Below are positions 6,609 to 14,951 of a DNA stretch of 64,000 nucleotides, one piece after another. The position numbers and the translations under genes were made by a program. The notes under the pieces were generated by a model. It did no database searches. It was not told the origin of the DNA and saw nothing but the letters and a program-made list of their open reading frames with translations. The DNA is taken from NCBI RefSeq assembly GCF_008838325.1, contig NZ_CP042829.1, forward strand, positions 1,426,001 through 1,490,000. The letters are read 5' to 3'. This DNA comes from Tepidiforma bonchosmolovskayae (lineage in GTDB: Bacteria > Chloroflexota > Dehalococcoidia > Tepidiformales > Tepidiformaceae). The stretch's first letter is position 1. Every line of letters begins with the position of its first letter.

Positions 6609-8786
6609 ATGATTCGCCCGCCTTCCCCGCCGGTTTCGCGCGCGGCCGCAGCCGCCTTTGGGCTCGTCCTCGCCGCCTGCGCCGCAGTCCTCGTCGCGCC
6701 CATCGACGGCCTCCGCACCGACCTCTCCGAAGGCGATTTCGCGCCCCGCACGCTCGAAGCGGCGCACGATGCCCAGTTCGTTTCCGAGGCCCTCACCGAG
6801 GCCGCCCGCGAACAGGCCGCCTCCGCCGTCGAAGCAGTCCCCCTCCCGCCGGACCCCCAGCTCACCGATGCGCGGGTTGCCGCCCTCCAGCGCTACCTCT
6901 CCGGCGTCCGCTCCATCGTGGCCCGGACCGACCTGACCACCCAGCAGAAGGTCGACATGGTCGCCGCCCTCGAAACGCCCTCCGCTATCGGCAGCACGGC
7001 CCGGCTCTACCTGATCGCCCTCGATGCCACCGGCCTCAGCCTCTTCGAATCCCGCGCCGCTGACCTCCTCCGCGCCCTCATGAACAGCCCCATCGGCCGC
7101 GGCGCCACCCCTGAGGAGCAGCAGCGCGACATCGCCGCCGCCGTCGAACAGCTCGTCGCCCAGCGAGGCGCCGCTTCCGAGGGTGAGCGGACCGCCCTCG
7201 CGGCGCTCCTCCGCGCCTTCGCCGTCCCCAACTTCCGGGTCGACACCGCCGCCACCGAGCGCGCCCGCGAACAGGCGCGCGCGGCCGTCGCCCCCGTCGT
7301 CCGCACCATCACCGCCGGCCAGGTGATCGTCACCGAAGGCCAGCGCATCACCGCCCAGGACATCGAAGCCCTCCGCGCCACGGGCACCCTGCGCTCCGGA
7401 CTCGACCCCTACGCCCTCGGCGGCGCCGGCCTGATCGCCGGCGGCTTCGGCGTCATTCTCGCCCTCTACTGCTACCTCCTCCAGCCGTTCGATGCCCCCG
7501 CGAACCGCCGGCTCCTGGCCGCCGCCCTCGCCATCGCCGGCGTGCTCCTCGCCGCCCGCGTGGCCTTCCCTGTCCTCACCCCCGATGCGGAGCGGACCTA
7601 CCTCCTCCACGCCATCCCGGTCTCCACCGCCGCGATTGTCGTCGCCTCCTTCTCCCGGGTCTCCTTCGCGGCGGTCGTTGCCGCGGCTGTCGGCGTTTTC
7701 GCCGCCTTCATCGGCGGCAGCTTCTCCCAGGTCGCCGGCTCGGCCTATATCGGCCCGCTGCAGGCGCTCGAATACGCGATGGTCGCCACGGCCGGCGGCC
7801 TCGCCGGCGCCGCCGCCGTCTCCCGCGCCGAGAAGGTCAACCGCTTCGCGCTCGCCGCGGTCACCACCACTCTCGCAACCGCCGCGGCCATGGCCGCCTT
7901 CTGGCTGTTCGAAATGCCGCGCGCCACCATCGACCTCGCCTGGATCGGCCTCGCCGCCGCCATCCATGGCGTGGGCAGCGCCGTCCTCGGCCTTGGCATC
8001 TTCGTCCTGCTCGCCTTCGCCCTCCGCATCACCTCGCGCATCCAGCTCCTTGAGCTCGCCCAGCCCGAGCACCCGCTCCTCCGCCGCCTTCAGGAGGAGG
8101 CCCCCGGCACCTACCACCACAGCATGCTCGTCGGCGCCCTCGCCGAGCGCGCCGCCGTCGCCGTCGGCGCCGATGCCCTCCTGGCCCGCGTCGGCGCCTA
8201 CTACCACGACATCGGCAAGCTCGCCATGCCCGGCTACTACATCGAAAACATGCTCGAAGCCGGCGCCGCCAATCCCCACGAGGGCCTCCCGCCCGAGGAG
8301 AGCGCCCGCATCATCCGCGCGCACGTCACCAACGGCCTTGAACTCGCCCGCAAGTACCGTCTCCCCGAGGCCGTCCGCGACTTCATCCCCCAGCACCACG
8401 GCACCCGGCTCGTCAGCTACTTCTACCGCATCGCCGTCCGCGATGGCCGCCAGCCCGACCCCGCCGACTACCGCTACGCCGGGCCCCGTCCCCAGACCCG
8501 CGAAGCTGCCATCGTCATGCTCGCCGACTCCTGTGAGGCCGTCATCCGCGCCGGCGACCACGACCCCGCCGCCATCGACGCCGCCGTCGACGCTGTCATC
8601 GCCGAGCGCCTCGCCGAAGGCCAGTTCGACGACTGCGATGTCACCATGCGCGACCTCCAGGCCATCGCCCGCACCTTCAAAGCCACCTTCCGCGCCGTCT
8701 ACCACCCGCGCGTGCGCTACCCCCAGCCCACCCCCGAAGAGCTCGCCTCCGTCGCCCGCGGCGAAACGCCCGTCCGCTCGTCCTGA
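6609..8786 (+). CDS. 7TM-HD membrane phosphodiesterase (PgpH/YqfF family)
   Basis: A 725-residue membrane protein. After an N-terminal anchor (12-32), an extracytoplasmic region (about 35-255) matches the 7TMR-HDED type, followed by seven hydrophobic segments (about 260-465) and a cytosolic HD-domain phosphohydrolase. Metal-binding HD residues are visible: YHHSMLVG, YYHDIGKL (H533, D534), ARIIRAHVTNG and PQHHGTRLVSYFY. In Firmicutes this family (PgpH) hydrolyses cyclic di-AMP. The usual neighbour ybeY is not adjacent; purQ follows. It probably helps control cyclic dinucleotide level here, by family analogy. Confidence 0.88.
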   Translation: MIRPPSPPVSRAAAAAFGLVLAACAAVLVAPIDGLRTDLSEGDFAPRTLEAAHDAQFVSEALTEAAREQAASAVEAVPLPPDPQLTDARVAALQRYLSGVRSIVARTDLTTQQKVDMVAALETPSAIGSTARLYLIALDATGLSLFESRAADLLRALMNSPIGRGATPEEQQRDIAAAVEQLVAQRGAASEGERTALAALLRAFAVPNFRVDTAATERAREQARAAVAPVVRTITAGQVIVTEGQRITAQDIEALRATGTLRSGLDPYALGGAGLIAGGFGVILALYCYLLQPFDAPANRRLLAAALAIAGVLLAARVAFPVLTPDAERTYLLHAIPVSTAAIVVASFSRVSFAAVVAAAVGVFAAFIGGSFSQVAGSAYIGPLQALEYAMVATAGGLAGAAAVSRAEKVNRFALAAVTTTLATAAAMAAFWLFEMPRATIDLAWIGLAAAIHGVGSAVLGLGIFVLLAFALRITSRIQLLELAQPEHPLLRRLQEEAPGTYHHSMLVGALAERAAVAVGADALLARVGAYYHDIGKLAMPGYYIENMLEAGAANPHEGLPPEESARIIRAHVTNGLELARKYRLPEAVRDFIPQHHGTRLVSYFYRIAVRDGRQPDPADYRYAGPRPQTREAAIVMLADSCEAVIRAGDHDPAAIDAAVDAVIAERLAEGQFDDCDVTMRDLQAIARTFKATFRAVYHPRVRYPQPTPEELASVARGETPVRSS

Positions 8787-8821
8787 CCTGCCGCCGTTCG
8801 ACACACCCGCGCGCCGCGCCG

Positions 8822-8827
8822 CACAAT
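8822..8827 (+). promoter_or_regulatory. -10 hexamer CACAAT, leaderless purQ
   Basis: CACAAT ends 6 nt before the purQ ATG (8834) and there is no Shine-Dalgarno sequence between them, so the message should begin at or within a base or two of the start codon. Confidence 0.5.
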
Positions 8828-8833
8828 CCGAGT

Positions 8834-9535
8834 ATGCGCTTCGCCATCATCCGCTTCCCCGGCACCTGGAGCGACCGCGATACCTACCACGTCCTCCACG
8901 ACATCCTCGAGCAGCAGGCCGAAATCGTCTGGCACCGCGAGACCGACCTTTCCCGCTTCGATGCCGTCGTTCTCCCGGGCGGCTTTTCCTACGGCGACTA
9001 CCTCCGCTGCGGCGCCATCGCCCGCTTCTCCCCCGTCATGGAGTCGGTCATCGCCTTCGCCGAGGCCGGGAAGCCGGTCATCGGCATCTGCAACGGCTTC
9101 CAGGTGCTCTGCGAAAGCCACCTCCTCCCCGGCGCGCTGGTGCGCAACGCCAGCCTCCAGTTCCGCTGCGAGTGGGTCTACCTCCGCCGCGAGGGCGGCT
9201 CCAGCCCCTGGGTCGATGCCATCCCCCAGGGCGCCGTCCTCCGCGTCCCCATCAGCCACGGCGAAGGCAACTACTACGCCGACCCCAAAACGCTCGACCG
9301 CCTCGAAGCCGCCGGCCGCGTCGTCTTCCGCTACTGCGATGCCGCCGGCAACGTCACGCCCGAGGCCAACCCGAACGGCTCCGCCCGCAACATCGCCGGC
9401 ATCATCAACGACCGCGGCAACGTCCTCGGCATGATGCCCCACCCTGAGCGCGCCGGCGAACCGCTCGTCGGCGGCACCGACGGCAACCGCATCTGGGAAT
9501 CCGTCATCCGCTGCGCCGTCGAAGCGGTCCGTTAG
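8834..9535 (+). CDS. purQ: Phosphoribosylformylglycinamidine synthase, glutaminase subunit
   Basis: Class I glutamine amidotransferase that supplies ammonia to PurL in the fourth step of purine synthesis. The 233-residue sequence has the nucleophile elbow GICNGFQ (C86) and the triad partners in MMPHPER (H203, E205). [13 protein letters not shown] is typical of PurQ. Small-type PurL needs PurQ plus PurS; no purS is seen in the gap on either side, so it must lie elsewhere if present. A membrane protein gene separates purQ from purL. Confidence 0.95.
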   Translation: MRFAIIRFPGTWSDRDTYHVLHDILEQQAEIVWHRETDLSRFDAVVLPGGFSYGDYLRCGAIARFSPVMESVIAFAEAGKPVIGICNGFQVLCESHLLPGALVRNASLQFRCEWVYLRREGGSSPWVDAIPQGAVLRVPISHGEGNYYADPKTLDRLEAAGRVVFRYCDAAGNVTPEANPNGSARNIAGIINDRGNVLGMMPHPERAGEPLVGGTDGNRIWESVIRCAVEAVR

Positions 9536-9568
9536 CCCGGGCGGAATCACTGTCCCTGCAACAAAATC

Positions 9569-9598
9569 TTTACACGGTAACATCGCGGCGCGCAGAAT
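9569..9598 (+). promoter_or_regulatory. Putative promoter before the DUF4389 gene
   Basis: TTTACA at 9569-9574 and CAGAAT at 9593-9598 are separated by 18 bp inside an unusually AT-rich patch. A short inverted repeat TTAC-ACG-GTAA overlaps the -35 element and could bind a regulator. Confidence 0.42.
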
Positions 9599-9662
9599 CC
9601 CGGCGCGAACCTGTCGCGTTCGCCGGCGCGGGCCCAGAGGGCCGGCCGCAGGGAGAATCGCC

Positions 9663-10250
9663 ATGTCTGCAGCGATGTCGCCAGCCTATCCGTTCGGCCT
9701 CGACGTCGATCCGCCCGCCAAACAGAACCGCCTGACCATCCTCTTCCGCGGCATCCTCGCGATCCCGCACCTCCTGATCGTCAACATCCTCGCCAACCTC
9801 ATCCAGGTCCTCGTCTTCTTCGCCTGGGTGGCCATCATCATCACCGGCAGGCTGCCGTCGGGCCTCGGCAACCTCATCCTCGGCGTCTTCCACTGGGAGA
9901 TGCGCGTCTGGGGCTACACCTACCTGCTTGCCGGCCGCTACCCGCCGTTCGCCTTCGGCGAAGACACCTCCTACCCCATCCGCCTCTGGGGCCAGCCCGA
10001 GCTTGAGGGCCGCAGCCGCCTCAGCGTCTTCTTCCGCATCATCCTCGTCATCCCGCACGTCATTCTCATCGCCATCCTCGCCGTCATCGCGCTCGTCCTG
10101 CTCTTCGTCGGCTGGATTGCGGGCATCATTACCGGCCAGCTGCCGGGCGGCATCCACAGCTTCCTCGCCGGCTTCAGCCGCTGGTACGCCCGCGTCACCG
10201 CCTACATGTACCTCCTCACCGACCGGTACCCGCCCTTCAGCCTGAGCTGA
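9663..10250 (+). CDS. DUF4389 membrane protein with internal duplication
   Basis: A 195-residue membrane protein of unknown function. Two homologous halves are visible: RLTILFRGILAIPHLLIV...GRYPPFAF (about 22-98) and RLSVFFRIILVIPHVILI...DRYPPFSL (about 118-194). Each has an R-x3-IP-H motif at the start of a hydrophobic hairpin and ends with RYPPF, the hallmark of DUF4389. Four main hydrophobic segments are predicted. It stands between purQ and purL and has its own putative promoter, so a role in purine synthesis is doubtful. Confidence 0.85.
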   Translation: MSAAMSPAYPFGLDVDPPAKQNRLTILFRGILAIPHLLIVNILANLIQVLVFFAWVAIIITGRLPSGLGNLILGVFHWEMRVWGYTYLLAGRYPPFAFGEDTSYPIRLWGQPELEGRSRLSVFFRIILVIPHVILIAILAVIALVLLFVGWIAGIITGQLPGGIHSFLAGFSRWYARVTAYMYLLTDRYPPFSLS

Positions 10251-10296
10251 CCGCCCCGGCCGGCCGCGCCCCCTCACCCGTACGCCCCATCCCGCG

Positions 10297-10302
10297 TACC
10301 AT
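10297..10302 (+). promoter_or_regulatory. -10 hexamer TACCAT, leaderless purL
   Basis: TACCAT is followed after exactly 6 nt (agcccc) by the purL ATG, with no Shine-Dalgarno sequence; a leaderless message is predicted. Confidence 0.55.
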
Positions 10303-10308
10303 AGCCCC

Positions 10309-12537
10309 ATGCCCGTCGACCAGACCGCCCTCGATGCCGTCGCACTCAGCCGCGACGAGTACGACCTCCTCGTGCAGCGGCTCGGCCGCGAACCGAACGA
10401 GGTCGAACTCGGCATGTTCGGCTCCCTCTGGAGCGAGCACTGCGGCTACAAGAACAGCAAGCCGCTCCTCCGCCTCCTCCCCTCCAGCGGCCCGCGCGTC
10501 CTCACCGCCGTCGGCGCCGAAAACGCCGGCGCCATCGATATCGGCGACGGCCGCTGCGTCGTCATGAAGGTCGAGTCGCACAACCACCCCTCCGCCATCG
10601 AGCCGTACCAGGGCGCGGCCACCGGCGTCGGCGGCATCGTCCGCGATATCTTCGCCATGGGCGCCTACCCCATCGCCATCCTCGACTCCCTCCGCTTCGG
10701 TCCCATCGAGAACCCCCAGGACCGCTATCTCTTTCACGGCGTCGTCGCCGGCATCGGCGGCTACGGCAACTGCCTCGGCATCCCCACCGTCGGCGGCGAA
10801 GTCTTCTTCGCCGAACCGTACGCCGGCACCCCGCTCGTCAATGCCATGTGCGTCGGCGTCGCCGAAACCGCGAAGCTCCTCAGCGCCCGCGCCCAGGGCG
10901 AAGGCAACGTCCTCCTCCTCGTCGGCGCCGATACCGGCCGCGACGGCATCCACGGCGCCAGCGGCCTCGCTTCCCGGACCGACCCCGAGGCCCGCTTCGA
11001 AGAGATGCGCCCTGCAGTCCAGGTCGGCAACCCCTTCCTCGAAAAGCTCCTCATGGAGGCCTGCTACGAGCTCGCCTCCGAGCACCGCGACTGGGTCGTC
11101 GGCCTCCAGGACCTCGGCGCCGCCGGCCTCACCAGCTCCGTCGTCGAATGCTGCGCAAAGGGCGGCTCCGGCGCCATCCTCGACCTCGAGAAGGTCCCGC
11201 GCCGCGAACAGGGCATGACCCCCTACGAAGTCATGCTTTCCGAAAGCCAGGAGCGTATGCTCGTCATCGCGAAGAAAGAGCACGTCGCCGATGTCACCGC
11301 CCTCTTCGAGCGCTGGGAGCTCCACTGCGCGCCCATCGGTGTCGTCACCGCAGGCAACGAAGTCGTCGTCCGCGAGCACGGCGTCGAAGTCGCCCGCGTC
11401 CCCGTCGATATCGCCACCGACCCGCCCCAGTACCGCCGCCAGGGCGTCCGCCCGGCCGAGCTCGCCGAACTGAACGCCTTCGACCCGGGCTCCCTGCCGG
11501 ACCTCGCCCCGGACCAGGCGGCCGGCGCCCTCCTCCGCCTGCTTGCCCGGCCCAACATCGCCTCGAAGCGCGGCGTCTACCGCCAGTACGACCACCAGGT
11601 CCTCGCGAACACCGTCGTCCCCCCGGGCGGCGATGCCGCCGTCCTGCGCGTGCCCGGCACCGGCCGCGGCATTGCCGTCAAAACCGACGGCAACGCCCGC
11701 CTCGTCTACCTCGACCCCTACACCGGCGGCGCCATCGCCGTCGCCGAGGCCGCCCGCAACGTCGTCTGCACCGGCGCTCAGCCCGTCGCCGTCACCGACT
11801 GCCTCAACTTCGGCAACCCCGAGCGCCCCGACGTCTACTACACCCTCGAGCACGCCATCCGCGGCATCGCCGAGGCCTGCCTCCAGCTCGAAACCCCCGT
11901 CGTCAGCGGCAACGTCTCGCTTTACAACGAGGCCGGCGGCCGCCCTGTCTACCCCACCCCCGTCATCGGCATGCTCGGCCTCCTCGACGACGTCGCCCGC
12001 CACCTGCGCGCCGCCTTCCCCGGCCCCGGGTGCCAGGTCGTCCTCCTCGGCGCCGGCCTCGAACAGCCGGCCAGCACCCTCGGCGGCTCCGAATACCTCG
12101 AAGCCGAGCACGGCCGCGTCGCCGGCATGCCCGCCATCGACCTCCCCCTCGAAAAGCGGCTCCAGCAGCTCGTCCTCCGCGCCCACGCCGAGGGGCTCCT
12201 CCTCAGCGCCCACGACTGCGCCGAAGGCGGCCTCGCCGTCGCCCTCGCCGAGAGCTGCATCCTCGGCGGCTGCGGCTTCGAAGGCCCGGCTGAGCTTCCC
12301 GGCCGGCTCGACGCCGCCCTCTTCGGCGAAGCCCAGTCCCGGATCGTTGTGGCCATCCCCGCCGATACCTACCGCCAGGGCGGCGGCTTCGCCCGCCTCC
12401 GCGACCTCGGCGCCGAACTCGGCGTGCCGGTCACTCCCCTCGGGCGCACCACCCGCGAGCCGCGCTTCTGCCTCGGCCCGGTCGACCTCGACCTCGCGGC
12501 CCTCCAGTCCGCCTACGAGTCGCTCATCGACGCCTGA
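10309..12537 (+). CDS. purL: Phosphoribosylformylglycinamidine synthase subunit PurL (small form)
   Basis: ATP-dependent synthetase subunit converting FGAR to FGAM. At 742 residues it is the small, three-subunit form. Recognisable PurL motifs include MFGSLWSEHCGYKNSK near the N-terminus, MKVESHNHPSAIEPYQGAATGVGGI, the SGLASRT-type loop and SAHDCAEGGLAVALAES in the C-terminal half. PurQ is encoded upstream but separated by the DUF4389 gene. The start at 10309 is fixed by the -10 element 6 nt upstream. Confidence 0.96.
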   Translation: MPVDQTALDAVALSRDEYDLLVQRLGREPNEVELGMFGSLWSEHCGYKNSKPLLRLLPSSGPRVLTAVGAENAGAIDIGDGRCVVMKVESHNHPSAIEPYQGAATGVGGIVRDIFAMGAYPIAILDSLRFGPIENPQDRYLFHGVVAGIGGYGNCLGIPTVGGEVFFAEPYAGTPLVNAMCVGVAETAKLLSARAQGEGNVLLLVGADTGRDGIHGASGLASRTDPEARFEEMRPAVQVGNPFLEKLLMEACYELASEHRDWVVGLQDLGAAGLTSSVVECCAKGGSGAILDLEKVPRREQGMTPYEVMLSESQERMLVIAKKEHVADVTALFERWELHCAPIGVVTAGNEVVVREHGVEVARVPVDIATDPPQYRRQGVRPAELAELNAFDPGSLPDLAPDQAAGALLRLLARPNIASKRGVYRQYDHQVLANTVVPPGGDAAVLRVPGTGRGIAVKTDGNARLVYLDPYTGGAIAVAEAARNVVCTGAQPVAVTDCLNFGNPERPDVYYTLEHAIRGIAEACLQLETPVVSGNVSLYNEAGGRPVYPTPVIGMLGLLDDVARHLRAAFPGPGCQVVLLGAGLEQPASTLGGSEYLEAEHGRVAGMPAIDLPLEKRLQQLVLRAHAEGLLLSAHDCAEGGLAVALAESCILGGCGFEGPAELPGRLDAALFGEAQSRIVVAIPADTYRQGGGFARLRDLGAELGVPVTPLGRTTREPRFCLGPVDLDLAALQSAYESLIDA

Positions 12538-12560
12538 CCGCGCCGATACCCGGTTTGGGG

Positions 12561-12566
12561 TATGCT
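12561..12566 (+). promoter_or_regulatory. -10 hexamer TATGCT, leaderless protease gene
   Basis: TATGCT precedes the GTG start at 12573 by 6 nt. This supports the GTG over an in-frame TTG at 12555 that lies upstream of the hexamer. Confidence 0.5.
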
Positions 12567-12572
12567 TGGCCT

Positions 12573-13745
12573 GTGTTCGGCGGCTCCTTTCGCGTGGCGC
12601 GCCTCTTCGGCATCGATATCGAAGTCCACCCGTCGTGGTTCCTGATCATCGCCTTCCTCTCCTACTCCCTTTCGGAAGGGCTCTTCCCGGCGCGCTACAA
12701 GGGCTGGGGCACCGGAACCTACTGGGCCATCGGCGTCACTGCCGCCTTCCTCCTCTTCTTCACCGTCCTCCTCCACGAGCTCGCCCACGCCCTCGTCGCG
12801 AAACGCCGCGGCCTCCCGGTGCCGCGGATCACGCTCTTCATCTTCGGCGGCGTCTCCCATCTCGCCCGCCAGCCGTCCTCCGCCGGCGAAGAGTTCCAGA
12901 TCGCCGCGGCCGGGCCGGCCACCAGCTTCGTCATCGCCGCCGTCACCGGGCTCGCCGGCCTCCTCCTCGGCTCCCTCAACGAGCAGCTCGAGGCCATCCT
13001 CTACTACCTCGCCGGCGTCAACGCCCTGCTCGGCGTCTTCAACATGCTCCCCGGCTTCCCGCTCGATGGCGGCCGCGTCCTCCGCTCCATCGCCTGGAAG
13101 CGGAGCGGCAGCTTCCGCAAGGCCACCCGCACCGCCGCCGGCGTCGGCGAGCTCTTCGGCTACCTGCTCATGACCGTCGGCTTCTTCCTCCTCCTCGGCG
13201 GCCTCCTGCTCGATGGCCTCTGGCTCATGTTCATCGGCTGGTTCCTCCTCGGCGCCGCCCGCGGCGAGGCCTCCAACCTCCAGCTCGAAGGCATCCTCCG
13301 GCGCCTCACCGCCCGCGATGTCATGCGCACCGACTTCCCCACCGTCGTGCCCGGCCTCCCCCTCCAGGCCGTCGTCGACGACTACATGGTCGGCCACGGC
13401 GAGCGCGCCGTGATCGTCGAACACGGCGGCGCTGTCCTCGGCATCCTCACCGTCACCGATATCCGACGCGTCCCGCGCACGGAGTGGCCCTCCACGCCAG
13501 CGCAGGCTGTCATGACCCCCCGCGAGCGCGTCGTCACCGTCGATGCCTCCACCCCCGCCGTCGAGGTCCTCACCCTCCTCGGCGAAAAGGCGCTGAACCA
13601 GGTCCCCGTGCTCGAAAACGGCCGGATGGTCGGCCTCGTCACCCGGCGCGAGATTCTCGACCGCCTCCAGCTCGCCGAGAGCCTCGGCGCCAACACCCCC
13701 GCCATCGACGAAGAGCGGCCCGCAGCTCCCACGCCCGGCGCCTGA
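12573..13745 (+). CDS. Site-2 protease family zinc metalloprotease with CBS domains
   Basis: Intramembrane zinc protease (M50) of 390 residues. The zinc motif HELAH lies in a membrane segment (H68, E69, H72) and the third ligand is in NMLPGFPLDGG (D165). Five to six hydrophobic segments occupy residues 20-230. The C-terminal half carries two CBS motifs (about 245-300 and 310-365), which usually bind adenosyl ligands and would gate the protease. This is the SpoIVFB-like CBS subclass. The GTG start is chosen from the -10 element 6 nt upstream. Substrate unknown. Confidence 0.9.
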   Translation: MFGGSFRVARLFGIDIEVHPSWFLIIAFLSYSLSEGLFPARYKGWGTGTYWAIGVTAAFLLFFTVLLHELAHALVAKRRGLPVPRITLFIFGGVSHLARQPSSAGEEFQIAAAGPATSFVIAAVTGLAGLLLGSLNEQLEAILYYLAGVNALLGVFNMLPGFPLDGGRVLRSIAWKRSGSFRKATRTAAGVGELFGYLLMTVGFFLLLGGLLLDGLWLMFIGWFLLGAARGEASNLQLEGILRRLTARDVMRTDFPTVVPGLPLQAVVDDYMVGHGERAVIVEHGGAVLGILTVTDIRRVPRTEWPSTPAQAVMTPRERVVTVDASTPAVEVLTLLGEKALNQVPVLENGRMVGLVTRREILDRLQLAESLGANTPAIDEERPAAPTPGA

Positions 13746-13760
13746 CCGCCGGTACGCCCA

Positions 13761-14951
13761 CTACCGCTGCCCCGCCGCCAGCGGACGCCGCGCCCATTCC
13801 TCCCAGAGCGCCCACGCCTGCTTGTTCGAACCGTCCGAGCGTCGCAGGCCGACATCCTTGAACGCCACCGCGGGGCCGGTCGTCGCGAAGGCCGGGTCGA
13901 GCGCCGCGAACCATACCACCCCGCTGAACCCGAGCTGCTCCGCCTCCGTCAGCACCCGCTGCAGGTACGCCTTCTGCTCCGCCTCCGTGCCCACCGCCTC
14001 CCGGCCCTCCACCGGCGCCGACGGGTAGCCCGTCTCCGCAACCAGGATCTCGCCGCTCCACCGCGTCCGAAGCTGGCGGTAGTAGTCCTCCCGGATGTCT
14101 GCCACGCTCCGCACCTCGCCGAGGAACGGGTACGTACTGATCGCCAGCACGTCCATCTTCCCGCGGAACCGTTCGATCAGCTCCCAGCGCGGCGGGTGCA
14201 CCTGCCCGAACGTCCCCTCGAGGTCCTCCAGCTGCCACGTCGGGAACACCTTCGTCCCCGGGCTGTTCCCCTTCACCACCGCGTACGCCTCATCGTACAG
14301 CGTCGCAAAGGCCTCGAACTGCCGCGGCGCCCGCTCGTAGGTCATATTGATCTCGAGCCCGAGCGCCATGTACGCCGGTTTGTAGTTCTTCGCGATGTAG
14401 GCCGCGTAGGCCACGAACGCCGCCCGCACGTCCGGGTCTTCAAACCCGGCCTGCACATCGACCGACGACGGCAGGTTCGCCAGCCGGCTCCGCTGCACCG
14501 CCCCATCCGTCGGGTCGATCGCGTAGTACAGCCGGAGGTTGCTGTATTGCTTCAGCAGCGCCGTCTCCAGCCGCGTCGTCTCCGCCGTTTCGTTCGAAAT
14601 CGTCCCGCCCGGGAGGAACTCCGCCCACGGCGGCGTCCGCTGGATGAGCAGGAGGTCGGCGTACTGTGCCGCTGTCGCGAACGCCTGGATGTACGACTGG
14701 CTCGTCAGCTCCGCCGGCAGCGAGCTGAACCCGAGCAGCACCGTCCGCGGCTCGCCCGCCGGCTCCGGCCGCACCACGGTCGGTCCCGGCCCGCCCGGCC
14801 CGGCCCCTGGCGTCCCGGAGCCGCTGCCGCTTCCGCTGCCGCAGGCGGTAAAGGCCAGCCCGGTGAGCGCCAGCAGCGCTGCTACAATCCAGCTGGCGGG
14901 GACCCACGAGGAGCGGCGCATGCCCGTGCGCGCAGTCTTCCTTGCAGCCAT
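13761..14951 (-). CDS. Secreted TIM-barrel glycosidase-like lipoprotein
   Basis: About 396 residues. A Lys/Arg-rich N-terminus and hydrophobic segment end in FTAC, followed by a Gly/Ser/Pro linker, so a lipid-anchored exported protein is likely. The body looks like a clan-A (beta/alpha)8 glycoside hydrolase: one candidate catalytic Glu in LGLEINM and a second in ILVAETGYPS, with aromatic-rich strand ends (ISTYPFLGEV, GVVWFAALDP). The exact GH family was not recognised; the GH53 type is one option. Three consecutive ATGs follow AGGAGG; 14951 gives the best spacing, with 14921 as an alternative. The 5' end overlaps the divergent PBP gene. Confidence 0.7.
   Translation of the reverse strand: MAARKTARTGMRRSSWVPASWIVAALLALTGLAFTACGSGSGSGSGTPGAGPGGPGPTVVRPEPAGEPRTVLLGFSSLPAELTSQSYIQAFATAAQYADLLLIQRTPPWAEFLPGGTISNETAETTRLETALLKQYSNLRLYYAIDPTDGAVQRSRLANLPSSVDVQAGFEDPDVRAAFVAYAAYIAKNYKPAYMALGLEINMTYERAPRQFEAFATLYDEAYAVVKGNSPGTKVFPTWQLEDLEGTFGQVHPPRWELIERFRGKMDVLAISTYPFLGEVRSVADIREDYYRQLRTRWSGEILVAETGYPSAPVEGREAVGTEAEQKAYLQRVLTEAEQLGFSGVVWFAALDPAFATTGPAVAFKDVGLRRSDGSNKQAWALWEEWARRPLAAGQR
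14883..14913 (+). promoter_or_regulatory. -10 TACAAT and Shine-Dalgarno GAGGAG of the PBP gene
   Basis: TACAAT (14883-14888) and GAGGAG (14908-14913, 6 nt before the ATG at 14920) lie inside the 5' coding end of the divergent lipoprotein gene. Confidence 0.55.

Noticed and set aside
9569-9662. Purine-responsive element before the DUF4389 gene
   Set aside because: The AT-rich patch holds a promoter and a 4-bp inverted repeat, but nothing like a PurR box or purine riboswitch core.
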